From Anaerolineaceae bacterium (GTDB lineage: Bacteria > Chloroflexota > Anaerolineae > Anaerolineales > Anaerolineaceae), in assembly GCA_029975475.1 (NCBI GenBank), contig JARKPB010000010.1, positions 248,001 to 312,000 of the forward strand: a stretch of DNA of 64,000 nt, given 5' to 3'. A program made the position numbers and the translations under genes. The notes under the pieces are model-generated. The model made no database searches. It was not told where the DNA came from and saw only the letters and a list, made by a program, of their open reading frames with translations. Numbering within the stretch: position 1 is the stretch's first letter; each line of letters begins with the position of its first letter. Shown here one piece after another: positions 42,888 through 52,633 of this stretch.

Positions 42888-44099
42888 ATGGATATCCAAA
42901 AAATTCGCCAGGATTTTCCCCTTTTGCAAGAAGGCGGCGGTAAGAAACCGGTGCTGTATTTTGATAACGCCTGCCAGAGTCTGCGCCCGCTGGCGGTCAT
43001 CGAAGCGGTTGAACGTTATTACCGCGAGCAATCCGCCTGCAGCGGACGCAGCATGCACCATCTGGGCGAGGCGGTATCGCACGCCGTCGAAGAAGCCCGC
43101 GCCGGCATGCAAAAATTTCTCGGCGCGGCCCGCAAAGAGGAGATTATCTTTACCCGCAATACCACCGAAGGGATCAACCTGGTGGCCAATTCCCTCGCGT
43201 GGCAGCCGGGGGATGTTGTGGTCCTCTCGGACAAGGAGCATAATTCCAACCTGATTCCCTGGCAGATGCTGGCGCGGCGCCGGGGGGTGGAAATTCGCGT
43301 CTGCCCCTCGCTGCCGGACAACACCTTTGACCTGGAAGCTTTTCAGAAGCTGCTGGACGGCCGGGTACGCCTGGCCGCTTTCGGCCATACCGCGAACCTG
43401 GACGGGGTCAGCGTTCCGGCCGCCGAGATCGTCAAAATCGCACACCGCGCTGGCGCCCTGGTGCTGCTGGATGCAGCCCAGTCGGCTCCCCACAGGCAGA
43501 TCAACGTCAAAACGTTGGATGTCGACTTCCTGGCGCTCTCAGGCCATAAAATGCTTGGACCTTCAGGCACCGGCGTGCTCTACGGCAAATATGCCCTGCT
43601 GGAAAAAATGGAGCCCTTCCTGGTAGGCGGCGACACGGTCGCCAGCTCGACCTATACCACCTGCGAATTCCTGCCCCCGCCGGAAAAGTTCGAAGCAGGT
43701 TTGCAGAATTATGCCGGCATCATCGGCCTGGCGGCGGCGGCCAGATACCTGCAAGCGGTTGGGTTTAACGCCATTCAAAAACAGGAAGAGGAAATTAACA
43801 CCTTCCTGACTCGCGAACTTTCAAGCATTCCCGGGCTGAAATTGATCGGCCCGGCTGATCCGCGCCTGCGCGGCGGAATTTTCACATTTTATATCGAAGG
43901 GGTTGACTCCCACCGCATTGCTCTGATGCTTGATCAGATGGCCAATATCCAGACCCGCTCAGGCCAGCACTGCGTCCATTCCTGGTTCAACGCCCGCGGT
44001 TTGCGCGGTTCGGTGCGCGCCTCGGCTTATTTCTACAATACCCTGGCGGAAGCGGAAACCCTGGCAGCCAGCCTGACGAAAATCCGAAAGGTGGTCTGA
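42888..44099 (+). CDS. sufS: Cysteine desulfurase, SufS/CsdA-like
   Basis: A 403-residue class V aminotransferase-fold enzyme that takes sulfur from cysteine for Fe-S clusters or sulfur carriers. The PLP lysine is K221 in SGHKMLGPSG, with H118-N119 in EHNSN, and the active cysteine is C362 in RSGQHC, as in SufS. TATAAT at 42859 precedes it. The next gene, a DsbA-like protein, starts 3 bases after. No SufBCD genes are nearby. It could also feed the MoaD proteins of the AOR cluster (inference). Confidence 0.9.
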   Translation: MDIQKIRQDFPLLQEGGGKKPVLYFDNACQSLRPLAVIEAVERYYREQSACSGRSMHHLGEAVSHAVEEARAGMQKFLGAARKEEIIFTRNTTEGINLVANSLAWQPGDVVVLSDKEHNSNLIPWQMLARRRGVEIRVCPSLPDNTFDLEAFQKLLDGRVRLAAFGHTANLDGVSVPAAEIVKIAHRAGALVLLDAAQSAPHRQINVKTLDVDFLALSGHKMLGPSGTGVLYGKYALLEKMEPFLVGGDTVASSTYTTCEFLPPPEKFEAGLQNYAGIIGLAAAARYLQAVGFNAIQKQEEEINTFLTRELSSIPGLKLIGPADPRLRGGIFTFYIEGVDSHRIALMLDQMANIQTRSGQHCVHSWFNARGLRGSVRASAYFYNTLAEAETLAASLTKIRKVV

Positions 44100-44102
44100 A
44101 CT

Positions 44103-45038
44103 ATGTTTTGCATCGTGTCGTTTATCGTCCTATCTATTCTGGGCATCTTCAGCGCCTCAAACCGCCGCCTGGCGCGCGAAGCGCTGGATTGCGTCTTTCG
44201 CCGCCTGACCCTGCGCCCCTGCAACACCGGATTTGATGAGAAGATGAAAGCCAAAATCCTGGGTGTGGTCATCACCCGCTCAGAACGGGCGGCCGCCTTC
44301 CTGAACAAGCGCTTTGAAGTACTGGCCTGGATCTTTTTCGTGATTCTGATGGCCAGCAGCATCATGGGCGTGCGCGGTTTATATCTTTTCTACACCACCG
44401 GCTCGTGTGAAGGGTTAAACTCTCCCAATTTCTGCGTCTTCGACCCCACCGGCGCGAATAACGAGGTCTCTTCTTCTGGTGTGTGCAAAGCCAATCAGGA
44501 AAGTCAGGCTCCGCTCAGCCTGGAAGGGCTGGATTTAAGCAGCTTTCCCGAGCGCAACCCCGATTCACCCGATCAGATCGTGATGATCGCCTGTTATCAC
44601 TGCGAATATTCGCGCAAAGCCTACCCGCTGGTGTATAGTCTGGCGGAACATTACGGCGCCAACCTGATCTTCTTACATTACCCGGTCAAGGAACCGACCG
44701 ATTATTTCAGCCGCCTGGCGTACTGCGTGTATCAGGCGGATCCGGTAAAATTCTGGGACTTTAACGAAGCCATGTTCAGCGGGAAAAAAGAACAGCTGGA
44801 TGACCCGGCTTATATTCAAAGCATGCTCACCGGTCTGGGGTTAGACGCCTTCGGGATTGACAATTGCACCAGCAGCCTGCAAACCCGGCAGGCGGTGGAC
44901 GCGCAGTTGAAGGAAATTGCCAGAAGCGGCTTTTACGGCACGCCAACGGTGTTTATCGGAAAAGAGGCGCTGGTGGGACCCAAACCCTACCGCGTGTACG
45001 CGATCGCTCTGAAAGGGCTGCTCTACTGGCTTAAATAG
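44103..45038 (+). CDS. Membrane-anchored DsbA-like thioredoxin-fold protein
   Basis: A 311-residue protein with two N-terminal membrane segments (about 3-17 and 76-100) separated by a basic, Cys-containing cytoplasmic loop (C30, C40). The C-terminal part (~150-311) is a DsbA-type thioredoxin fold with CYHC at ~163-166 and the cis-proline loop GTPTVFIG (~279-286). It likely oxidises or reduces disulfides outside the membrane. It is coupled to SufS upstream and closed by a strong terminator. Confidence 0.82.
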   Translation: MFCIVSFIVLSILGIFSASNRRLAREALDCVFRRLTLRPCNTGFDEKMKAKILGVVITRSERAAAFLNKRFEVLAWIFFVILMASSIMGVRGLYLFYTTGSCEGLNSPNFCVFDPTGANNEVSSSGVCKANQESQAPLSLEGLDLSSFPERNPDSPDQIVMIACYHCEYSRKAYPLVYSLAEHYGANLIFLHYPVKEPTDYFSRLAYCVYQADPVKFWDFNEAMFSGKKEQLDDPAYIQSMLTGLGLDAFGIDNCTSSLQTRQAVDAQLKEIARSGFYGTPTVFIGKEALVGPKPYRVYAIALKGLLYWLK

Positions 45039-45058
45039 ATCAAAACCGACCCGATTGG

Positions 45059-45093
45059 ACAGCGCCCGCCAGGCTGCGGGCGCTGTTTTTTTT
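45059..45093 (+). terminator. Intrinsic terminator
   Basis: An 11-bp perfect stem ACAGCGCCCGC / GCGGGCGCTGT followed by eight T ends the SufS/DsbA-like transcript. Confidence 0.95.
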
Positions 45094-45249
45094 CAGCCGG
45101 CAGTTGAAACGGGCTGACGCGCGGCAGGTGAGAGCCCTTACCCGATGTGATTCCGACCGCTGGACCGATCCGGACCGCCCGCCGCCAGGGAAAACCGCCC
45201 TCTACAGCCGTGCCCCGGCGCGGGGAGAATCTGGTAAAATAGCGAAACT

Positions 45250-45519
45250 ATGAATCTGGATGAAAACGGCGCGATCATTTTTCCCTGCGACTATCCCATC
45301 AAGGTCTTTGGGCGCGATGTTGATTCATTTGAGGAGCTGGTCATGAGCCTCTTTCGCCAGCATGTGCCCCAGGAGGTGCCGCTGCTGGTATCCAGCCGCG
45401 CCAGCGAGAAAGGCAGCTATCTGGCGGTCAGCATTACTTTCCGCGCTGAAAGCCGCGACCAGGTGGAAGCGCTGGTGGCCACCTTACAGGCCCATCCGCG
45501 CGTGCTCATGCTGCTCTGA
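45250..45519 (+). CDS. DUF493/YbeD family protein
   Basis: An 89-residue ferredoxin-fold protein of the YbeD family: FPCDYPIKVFGRD near the start, SEKGSYLAVSITFRAESRDQ in the middle, and a terminal TLQAHPRVLMLL. It may be a small regulatory domain; YbeD in E. coli has been linked to lipoate metabolism by gene order only. A -10-like TAAAAT ends 9 bases before the ATG with no ribosome site, so the mRNA may have almost no leader. Confidence 0.82.
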   Translation: MNLDENGAIIFPCDYPIKVFGRDVDSFEELVMSLFRQHVPQEVPLLVSSRASEKGSYLAVSITFRAESRDQVEALVATLQAHPRVLMLL

Positions 45520-45602
45520 CTCCGCTTGTTGGAGAACCTTCCACCTGCCGGCCAGCCCTGGCCGGTTCTTTGTTATAATCCAGTAGTACGGAGGTACAGA
45601 GA

Positions 45603-46694
45603 ATGAAGAAAAGCCGCGTTGCCGTGCTGAGAACCAGACCGGAAACAGTCTTGCAGGATTACCAGCGGTTGTGCGAACTGGCCGGGATCAAAGAAGCTCT
45701 GGATCCATCGGCCACCACCATTTTGAAAGATAACATATCCTGGCATTTGCTCTACCCCTCTTCCAACACCACTCCCTGGCAGCTGGAAGGCACCATTCTG
45801 GGGTTAAAGAACGCCGGGTTTAACGATCTGGTGGACGTCCACAACAAGACCGTGGTAACCATCGCTGATCTGGGCGACCGCTACAACAAATTTGGCCCGG
45901 TTCTGGAAAAATACGGCATCCCCAAGAAGTACAACTTTAACCCGGACGATATGACCTGGATCCGCTACCAGCCCAAGGCAAAAATGCTGGTGCTGGATAA
46001 GATCTTCCCGCACGGCATATATATCCCGGACTATTTTATCGGTAAAAATATTGTTCATCTGCCGACTGTGAAGACCCATTCTTACACCACGACCACCGGG
46101 GCGATGAAAAACGCCTTTGGCGGTCTGCTCAGCACGCACCGGCATTACACTCACACCTGGATTCACGATACGCTGGTCGATTTACTGGCCATTCAGAAGG
46201 AAATCCACACCGGTATTTTTGCGACCATGGATGGAACCACCGCCGGCAGCGGCCCCGGCCCGCGCACCCTGACACCGGTGCGCAAGGATGTGATTCTGGC
46301 CTCGGCTGACCAGGTGGCGATTGACGCGGTCGCGGCGCGAATGATGGGTTTTGACCCGCTCAAGATGCAGTATATCGCCCACGCGACCGAACGCGGGCTA
46401 GGACAGGGAGACCCGCGCGAGATCGAGATCGTCGGAATGCCGGAAGTCGCCGAAGAGCGCTGGAACTTCAAAGTTGGCGTAAACCTCGGCACCGGCACGG
46501 GCATGCTCCTGTGGCGCTCGCCGCTGAAAGTCTTTCAAAAGCTGCTCTTCCACACCCCGCTGGTGAATATCTTCATCTGGGCTTCAGAGACCTACCACGA
46601 CAGCCTGTGGTACCCGCTCAAAGGGCGCAGGGTGGTCGAGCAGTGGAAGCGCGAAAGCGTCTGGGGACAGCTTTTTGAGCAGTATCCCGAGTAA
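45603..46694 (+). CDS. DUF362 domain protein
   Basis: A 363-residue protein of the DUF362 type: ILKDNISWH near 41-49, KTVVTIADLGDR, VHLPTVKTHSYTTTTGAMKN (near 150-170) and FATMDGTTAGSGPGPRT (near 205-222). There is no ferredoxin cluster, unlike many DUF362 proteins. Function is not established; members sit with redox enzymes. The promoter has an extended -10 (TG then TATAAT, 45574-45579), and GGAGG lies before the ATG. Confidence 0.82.
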   Translation: MKKSRVAVLRTRPETVLQDYQRLCELAGIKEALDPSATTILKDNISWHLLYPSSNTTPWQLEGTILGLKNAGFNDLVDVHNKTVVTIADLGDRYNKFGPVLEKYGIPKKYNFNPDDMTWIRYQPKAKMLVLDKIFPHGIYIPDYFIGKNIVHLPTVKTHSYTTTTGAMKNAFGGLLSTHRHYTHTWIHDTLVDLLAIQKEIHTGIFATMDGTTAGSGPGPRTLTPVRKDVILASADQVAIDAVAARMMGFDPLKMQYIAHATERGLGQGDPREIEIVGMPEVAEERWNFKVGVNLGTGTGMLLWRSPLKVFQKLLFHTPLVNIFIWASETYHDSLWYPLKGRRVVEQWKRESVWGQLFEQYPE

Positions 46695-46700
46695 AAAAAG

Positions 46701-46723
46701 CGGGGCGGTGATCCACCGCCCCG
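46701..46723 (-). terminator. Intrinsic terminator (minus strand)
   Basis: A 10-bp stem CGGGGCGGTG / CACCGCCCCG with a 3-base loop is followed on the minus strand by CTTTTTTT. It ends the lipoprotein gene at 46737 and lies just after the DUF362 gene, where it may also slow read-through. Confidence 0.88.
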
Positions 46724-46736
46724 TGACATTTCCGGG

Positions 46737-47297
46737 CTATGATATCCATACCATGACGCGGCTCTTGACCTGCCAGACACCGTTGACCTTCTCCATCAAG
46801 ATCAGGTCGCCCTTGCCGGCCAGCCAGCCGTACGAACCGCCAAGATAAACCAGAGCGTATTTGCCATCCTGGCTGAAGCCCGGGCGAGAAAAAGACTGGA
46901 TGCCCGGCACGCGGCCGTAGGTCTGATAAAAAACATCCCAGCCTTTTCCCTCCGGAGCGCTAAAAATCTCGCGCCGCCTGTCTTCGCTGATGGTGATCAC
47001 TTTGGGTTTGATCTCCAGCAGCTCGGCAGCCCGCGCTGGCTGCTGGTTCGCGGCTTGAAAGGCTTGCAGCAGTTCAGGTGTCAACTCGGGGATGTTTTGC
47101 TTAAAATAGTCATAATGCTCCTGGCTGATCATATCCGCCGTGGTGAATTCGCTCACCACAACAGCTTCAGCATTTTTGAATTCCGCATTGAACAGGTCGC
47201 TGATGACCTCTTTCTCGGCCGGCGGTTCGCCTGATGATGAGCAGGCGGAGAGCATCCAGATCAGCGCCATTAGCGCCAGCCATCCTTTTACGCGCAT
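46737..47297 (-). CDS. Lipoprotein of unknown function
   Basis: A 186-residue exported lipoprotein: signal ending in MLSAC, then a soluble domain with NTF2-like features (GDLILMEKVNGVWQVKSRVM near the C-terminus, typical of NTF2/DUF4878-like folds). No catalytic motif seen. The ATG at 47297 follows TAGGAGGAGCG at ideal spacing. Confidence 0.7.
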   Translation of the reverse strand: MRVKGWLALMALIWMLSACSSSGEPPAEKEVISDLFNAEFKNAEAVVVSEFTTADMISQEHYDYFKQNIPELTPELLQAFQAANQQPARAAELLEIKPKVITISEDRRREIFSAPEGKGWDVFYQTYGRVPGIQSFSRPGFSQDGKYALVYLGGSYGWLAGKGDLILMEKVNGVWQVKSRVMVWIS

Positions 47298-47450
47298 CGC
47301 TCCTCCTAAAATCAACAGATGATGTATGCTCTAGACGTTGGCAGCCAAAAGGAAGTTCCCGGCGTGAAGCGGCGTGAATCGCGGTAAAATTGCCCTTACC
47401 GCCAGTGCGCCGCGGCAAAATTTGCCCGGCGCCGAAAAAGGAGCGTCCAC

Positions 47451-48731
47451 TTGAAATTCAATCGAATCTGCGTGCTTGGTCTGGGTTATATCGGGCTGCC
47501 AACCGCCAGCATGTTTGCCGCCAACGGCGTCAAAGTGCTAGGCGTGGATGTCAACCCGCAGGTGATCGAAACCCTCCAGCGCGGCGAAATCCACATCTAT
47601 GAACCCGGCCTGCGCGGGCTGGTCGCGCAGGCGCTTGAATCGGGCAACCTGACCTTCGCCCTTCAGCCGGAACCGGCTGATGCATTTATCATCGCTGTGC
47701 CCACGCCGTTTTATGCCGACAAACGCGCTGATTTGAGTTTCGTCCGGTCGGCGGCAGAGGCGATCCTGCCCGTGCTGCGGGCGGGGTCTCTGGTAGTTCT
47801 GGAATCAACTTCACCGCCGCGCACCACGGTAGATGTCGTCGCCCCGATCCTCAACCGCAGCGGTCTGAAGGCCGGTGAGGATTTCCTGCTGGCTTACTCC
47901 CCTGAGCGGGTCTTGCCGGGCCAGATTCTCAAAGAACTGGTTGAAAACGCGCGGGTAATTGGCGGGGTGAGCCCGGCCTCGGCTGAAGCCGGGCGGGAAC
48001 TGTACCGAACCTTTGTAAAAGGCGAAATTCACACCACCACGGCGACGACCGCCGAGATGGTCAAGTTAATGGAAAACACCACCCGAGATGTCAATATTGC
48101 CATCGCCAACGAGTTTGCCCGTCTGGCAGACCGCTTTGGCGTGGATGTCTGGGAGGCGATTTCGCTGGCCAATTTGCACCCGCGGATTAATATCCTTCGC
48201 CCCGGCCCGGGTGTGGGCGGCCACTGCATCAGTGTTGACCCCTGGTTTTTTGTGGAAGCCGCGCCAGACCTGACCACGGTGATCTATGCAGCCCGGACGG
48301 TGAACGACAGCCAACCGCACTTCGTCTTGCAGCTGGTGAAGCGCGCTCTTAACGACCTGAACGGCAAGCGCATCGCCGCCCTGGGTCTTGCCTACAAACC
48401 GGATATTGACGACCTGCGCGAAAGCCCGGCGGTTGAAACCGCCGCGCTGCTGGCGAAAGAAGGCGCCCTGGTGCGCACCTGGGAGCCCTTCAAACCCGGG
48501 CATGTGGTGCCCGGAACCCGGGCCGCAGCCAGCCTTGCGGAAGCGGTCAGCGATGCGGATTTGATCCTGCTGCTGGTCAACCACAGCCAATTGCGGGATC
48601 TGGATCCGCTGGAGCTGGCAAAATTGACCCCGGCCCGCCTGGCGCTGGATACGGTCGGCGCATGGCTGCCCAAAAACTGGGAGGCAGCCGGTTTCCGCTT
48701 ATTCCGCCTAGGCGTGGGAGCGCCGGATTAA
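47451..48731 (+). CDS. wecC: UDP-N-acetyl-D-mannosamine dehydrogenase
   Basis: A 426-residue nucleotide-sugar dehydrogenase. The NAD motif GLGYIGLP is at 10-17, the catalytic cysteine is C259 in GGHCISVDPWF, and the terminal UDP-binding domain carries AYKPDIDDLRESPA. Length and PGVGGHCI match WecC, which oxidises UDP-ManNAc to UDP-ManNAcA. With the 2-epimerase next door the pair makes UDP-ManNAcA from UDP-GlcNAc for surface polysaccharide. The start is TTG at 47451, 7 bases after AAAGGAG. Confidence 0.9.
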   Translation: MKFNRICVLGLGYIGLPTASMFAANGVKVLGVDVNPQVIETLQRGEIHIYEPGLRGLVAQALESGNLTFALQPEPADAFIIAVPTPFYADKRADLSFVRSAAEAILPVLRAGSLVVLESTSPPRTTVDVVAPILNRSGLKAGEDFLLAYSPERVLPGQILKELVENARVIGGVSPASAEAGRELYRTFVKGEIHTTTATTAEMVKLMENTTRDVNIAIANEFARLADRFGVDVWEAISLANLHPRINILRPGPGVGGHCISVDPWFFVEAAPDLTTVIYAARTVNDSQPHFVLQLVKRALNDLNGKRIAALGLAYKPDIDDLRESPAVETAALLAKEGALVRTWEPFKPGHVVPGTRAAASLAEAVSDADLILLLVNHSQLRDLDPLELAKLTPARLALDTVGAWLPKNWEAAGFRLFRLGVGAPD

Positions 48732-48735
48732 ACGT

Positions 48736-49896
48736 ATGAGCCGGATTCGCGTACTGAGCGTCTTTGGCACGCGCCCCGAGGCGGTCAAAATGGCCCCCGT
48801 GGTCCGCGCGCTGGGGCAGCATCCCGAGTTTGATCCGTTGGTTTGCGTGACTGCCCAGCACCGCGAGATGCTGGATCAGGTCCTGACGCTGTTTGATATC
48901 AAGCCGGATTTTGATCTTAACCTGATGAAGCCGGACCAGAACCTGGCGGGATTGACCGCGGATATTCTCACCGCGCTTGACCCGGTGATTGCCCGGGCGC
49001 GGCCGGACTGGCTGCTGGTGCAGGGAGATACGACCACGGTCATGGCCGCCGCGCTGCTCGGCTATTACCACCGCGTGCGGGTCGGGCATGTTGAAGCCGG
49101 TCTGCGCACCGGCAACAAATGGCAGCCGTTCCCGGAGGAAATCAACCGCCGCATCGCGGGGGCAGCGGCAGATCTGCACCTGGCGCCCACTGAACACAGC
49201 CGCCAGAATCTGCTGCGCGAGGGTGTGCCAGACTGGCGCATTCGCGTTACCGGCAACCCGGTGGTGGACGCGCTGCTGGAGATTACCCGCCGCGCCGCGC
49301 CGGAAGAGACCCGCAGCCTGCTGAACCGCCTGGGGATCGCGCCCGGCAAAAAGCGCCTGGTTCTGGTGACTGCCCACCGCCGTGAAAACTTCGGCCGCCC
49401 GCTGGAAGATATCTGCGCCGCGCTGCGCAGTCTGGCCGCGGCTTATGCCGGCAGCATCGAAATGGTTTATCCCGTCCATCTTAATCCGCACGTGCAGGAA
49501 CCGGTTTACCGCCTGCTGGATGGGGTTGAGGGCATCACCCTGCTTCCGCCCCAGGAATACCTCAATCTGGTTCATTTGATGCGTTCAGCGGCGCTGGTGT
49601 TAACCGATTCGGGCGGAATTCAGGAAGAGGCGACAGCGCTGCGCATCCCCACCCTGGTGCTGCGGCGGGTGACCGAGCGGCCGGAAGGGGTGGAAGCTGG
49701 GGTGTTAAAACTGGTCGGTACCGACCCGGCCCGGATCGTTGGCGAAGCCCGCCGCCTGCTGGACGACCCGGCCGCAGCCCGCCGGATGGCTGAGGCAGCC
49801 AATCCCTTCGGCGACGGTCAGGCAGCCGGGCGCATTCTGGACGCCATTCTATCCTTCCGCGAACCGGCTGATCCTTCCGGCGGAGGCTTATTGTGA
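48736..49896 (+). CDS. wecB: UDP-N-acetylglucosamine 2-epimerase (non-hydrolysing)
   Basis: A 386-residue epimerase with FGTRPEAVKMAPV (10-22), GDTTTVMAAAL, EAGLRTG, PEEINRR, TAHRRENFG, and LTDSGGIQEEA, all conserved in WecB. It converts UDP-GlcNAc to UDP-ManNAc, the substrate of the dehydrogenase encoded 4 bases upstream. The glycosyltransferase gene overlaps its stop. Confidence 0.93.
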   Translation: MSRIRVLSVFGTRPEAVKMAPVVRALGQHPEFDPLVCVTAQHREMLDQVLTLFDIKPDFDLNLMKPDQNLAGLTADILTALDPVIARARPDWLLVQGDTTTVMAAALLGYYHRVRVGHVEAGLRTGNKWQPFPEEINRRIAGAAADLHLAPTEHSRQNLLREGVPDWRIRVTGNPVVDALLEITRRAAPEETRSLLNRLGIAPGKKRLVLVTAHRRENFGRPLEDICAALRSLAAAYAGSIEMVYPVHLNPHVQEPVYRLLDGVEGITLLPPQEYLNLVHLMRSAALVLTDSGGIQEEATALRIPTLVLRRVTERPEGVEAGVLKLVGTDPARIVGEARRLLDDPAAARRMAEAANPFGDGQAAGRILDAILSFREPADPSGGGLL

Positions 49897-50945
49897 GCGA
49901 TTCCAGCATCTGTATCCTTCCGCGGCTGCAAGGGGTGGGCGGGCCAACCTCTTTTTCAAAGAAAATGACCGCCGGACTGACCCGGCGGGGAATCCGGGCG
50001 CATTCTGACCCTCTGGATCCCACCACGGCGGCGATCCTGGTGGTCGCCGGCACGCGCCGCCTTGACTGGCTGCTGGCAGCCAAACGCCGCGGCATCCGCA
50101 TTGTTCAACGCCTGGATGGAATGAACTGGGTCCACCGCCGCCGCTGGACCGGCCTGCGCCATTTTTTACGCTCCGAAGTGAACAACTGGATCCTCGCTGT
50201 TATCCGCAGCCGTCTGGCCGACCACATCGTGTATCAGAGCCAATTTTCGCGCAACTGGTGGCAGACGCGCTACGGTCCTACCCGCGCCAGCAGCGAAGTG
50301 ATCTATAACGGCGCTGACCTGAACGCCTATTCTCCCGCTGGCCCGGCCGACCTGCCCACCAGCCACCTGCGCCTGCTGGTGGTTGAGGGCCACCTGGACC
50401 GAGGGCATATCCACGAACTGCGCCACGCGCTTGAACTGCGCACCCTGCTGGAACAGCGACTTGGGAAGGCGGTTGAACTGACCGTGGCCGGCGATGTTCC
50501 CGCGGATGTCTGGGAAGAAGTGAACCGGTCTTACCACGGTTGGATCACCTGGAAAGGCGTGGTCAAGCGCGAAGACATTCCCCTGCTGGACCGCTCCTCA
50601 CACCTATTATTTCCGGTGGAAATCAATGCCGCCTGCCCGAATTCCGTCATCGAAGCGATGGCCTGCGGTCTGCCGGTGGTCTCATTTGCCACCGGGTCGC
50701 TGGCTGAACTGGTGGATGACGAAGCCGGGAGGGTGGTTCCTTACGGGGCGAATTACTGGAAACTGGAACACGGCGATGTGCCGGCCCTGCTGGAAGCGGC
50801 GGTAGAGGTGCTGGAGGCGCGGGAACGCTACAGCCGCCAGGCGAGGCAGCGGGCGGAACGGTTGTTTGACTCCGAAACGATGGTAGAAGGGTATCTTCAG
50901 GCTTTATTGAAAGAGGAATCCGCCGGGCGGATTAAAAATCTTTAA
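49893..50945 (+). CDS. Family 4-like glycosyltransferase
   Basis: A 350-residue GT-B enzyme. The start has the GGPTSFSKKMTAGL-type glycine loop (15-28), a middle loop QRLDGMNW, and a C-terminal donor-binding block FPVEINAACPNSVIEAMACG (about 242-261). It probably adds a sugar in surface polysaccharide synthesis together with WecBC. The start is GTG at 49893, overlapping the WecB stop. Its end overlaps the convergent phosphoribosyltransferase gene by 14 bases. Confidence 0.85.
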   Translation: MSDSSICILPRLQGVGGPTSFSKKMTAGLTRRGIRAHSDPLDPTTAAILVVAGTRRLDWLLAAKRRGIRIVQRLDGMNWVHRRRWTGLRHFLRSEVNNWILAVIRSRLADHIVYQSQFSRNWWQTRYGPTRASSEVIYNGADLNAYSPAGPADLPTSHLRLLVVEGHLDRGHIHELRHALELRTLLEQRLGKAVELTVAGDVPADVWEEVNRSYHGWITWKGVVKREDIPLLDRSSHLLFPVEINAACPNSVIEAMACGLPVVSFATGSLAELVDDEAGRVVPYGANYWKLEHGDVPALLEAAVEVLEARERYSRQARQRAERLFDSETMVEGYLQALLKEESAGRIKNL

Positions 50946-51450
50946 GCAGCACCGCTTCCGGCCCGCGGTTGATTTCCCATGGATACACAATGTGCGCGTC
51001 TGTGCTGGCAGCGAAATAGTCCGGGCGCAAACCGCCGAACAGACTGCGGTAGGGGTTAAAATGCAGCACACAGGTGTACGGCGCGCCGGCTGAGGCGGCC
51101 ACGCGGTTGCGCACCGCCGTTATGGTGCGGCCCGATCCCCAGACATCATCCACCACCAGCACGCGCCGCCCGCGCAATAAGGCGGCTTCGGGAAATTGCA
51201 GGAACTGCGGCCAGGCCATCAGCCGGTCGCGTCCCGGGTCAGAAGCGCTTTCCATCGCGGGAGGAAAATCCACCGCTGCGGTCAGCACTGTGTTGATATG
51301 CAGCGCTTCCGCCAGCAGCCCGCCCGGTACCAGCCCGCCGCGGGTGATCATCAGGATGGCGTCAAATTCCGTGTCGAACTGCGGAATCAGGTGGTCAATT
51401 AATTTGTCCACCTCTTGCCAGGAAAGGATTTCGCGCCTGGGCGTGTTCAT
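50932..51450 (-). CDS. Phosphoribosyltransferase (hypoxanthine/xanthine type)
   Basis: A 172-residue type I PRTase with the PRPP loop RVLVVDDVWGSGRTI (96-110) and an N-terminal ITRGGLVPGGLLAEAL (35-50). It resembles Gpt/XPRT-like and archaeal HPRT-like enzymes; the purine is not certain. The ATG at 51450 lies 7 bases after the sigma factor stop, so it is probably co-transcribed with rpoD. Confidence 0.82.
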   Translation of the reverse strand: MNTPRREILSWQEVDKLIDHLIPQFDTEFDAILMITRGGLVPGGLLAEALHINTVLTAAVDFPPAMESASDPGRDRLMAWPQFLQFPEAALLRGRRVLVVDDVWGSGRTITAVRNRVAASAGAPYTCVLHFNPYRSLFGGLRPDYFAASTDAHIVYPWEINRGPEAVLLKDF

Positions 51451-51457
51451 CGCAAAC

Positions 51458-52633
51458 TTACAGGTATTCGCGCAGCTGACGCGAGCGGCGCGGGTGGCGC
51501 AGCCGCCGCAGGGCTTTGCCTTCAATCTGGCGGATGCGCTCGCGGGTCAGTCCAAATTTTTGCCCGACTTCTTCCAGGGTGTAGGTGTGGCCGTTTTCCA
51601 GCCCGAAACGCAGGCGTAAAATGCGCGCCTCGCGCGGGGGCAGAGTTTCGAGCACTTCTTCAATTTTTTCGCGCAGCAGCTTGGCGTACGCGCTCTGGCT
51701 GGGGGTGGGAGTAATTTGATCTTCAACAAACTGGCCCAGCTCAGAATCTTCTTCGTCCTCGTTAATGGGCGATTCAAGCGAGAGCGGCAGCCAGGAGACC
51801 CGCAGCATCCATTCCACTTTCGCGGTGGTAACCCCGATGGATTCGGCCAGTTCATCGTTGGTTGGCGCGCGGCCGAGTTTTTGTTCCAGTTCGTGGGTCA
51901 GTTTGTACAGCTGGCGGATGCGGTCTACCATGTGAACGGGCACGCGGATGGTGCGGCCTTGATCGGCAATCGACCGCGTGATGGTCTGCCGGATCCACCA
52001 GGTGGCGTAGGTGGAGAAGCGGAAGCCGCGCTGATATTCAAACTTTTCAACCGCTTTCATCAGGCCCAGATTGCCTTCCTGAATCAGGTCCAGAAAGGGA
52101 ACCCCGCGGCCCATATAGCGTTTGGCGATGCTGACCACCAGGCGCGTATTGGCTTTGATGAGGTGCTCTCGGGCTTCCATACCGTCGTTGACCTGCTGCT
52201 GCAGGCGCAGGCGCTGCTCGGGAGTGCCGCTGCCATTTAAACGGTCAAGCTGTTTGCGTGCTTGTCGGCCGCGCTCGATGCGCTGGGCAATTTCCAGCTC
52301 TTCCTGCAAATTTAAGAGCGGAACCCGCGACATTTCTTTGAGGTACAGGCCGATGGTGTCATCCGAAGAAATGGTAGCCAGATCGGCGAAAGGATCCAGG
52401 TCGCTGGGCGGCAGAGGATCATCCTCCGGCCCAATTTCACCCTCGCGGTCTAAAATATCCACGCCGTGACGGCGTAAAGCCACCAGGATTGCCTCGAGAT
52501 GATCGGCGTCCTGGGCAGCATCTGGATAAACTTCCATCAAATCGTCCGTGGTCAGATACCCCTGAACATCTGCTTTTTCCAACAACAGGCTCAGGATCTC
52601 GGTGTTCCGCTTGCGCCTCACTGGATTCGCCAC
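51458..52633 (-). CDS. rpoD: RNA polymerase primary-type sigma factor
   Basis: A 391-residue sigma-70 of the RpoD/SigA type. Region 1.1-like N-terminus (1-80, helical), region 1.2 (DDTIGLYLKEM), region 2 (KRYMGRGVPFLDLIQEGNLG, FSTYATWWIRQTITR), region 3 (VPVHMVDRI) and region 4 (LPPREARILRLRFGL, TRERIRQIEGKALRRLR) are all present. It directs transcription of housekeeping genes. The start is GTG at 52633 behind GGAGGAAGC. It follows the YceD gene by about 70 bases on the same strand. Confidence 0.95.
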   Translation of the reverse strand: MANPVRRKRNTEILSLLLEKADVQGYLTTDDLMEVYPDAAQDADHLEAILVALRRHGVDILDREGEIGPEDDPLPPSDLDPFADLATISSDDTIGLYLKEMSRVPLLNLQEELEIAQRIERGRQARKQLDRLNGSGTPEQRLRLQQQVNDGMEAREHLIKANTRLVVSIAKRYMGRGVPFLDLIQEGNLGLMKAVEKFEYQRGFRFSTYATWWIRQTITRSIADQGRTIRVPVHMVDRIRQLYKLTHELEQKLGRAPTNDELAESIGVTTAKVEWMLRVSWLPLSLESPINEDEEDSELGQFVEDQITPTPSQSAYAKLLREKIEEVLETLPPREARILRLRFGLENGHTYTLEEVGQKFGLTRERIRQIEGKALRRLRHPRRSRQLREYL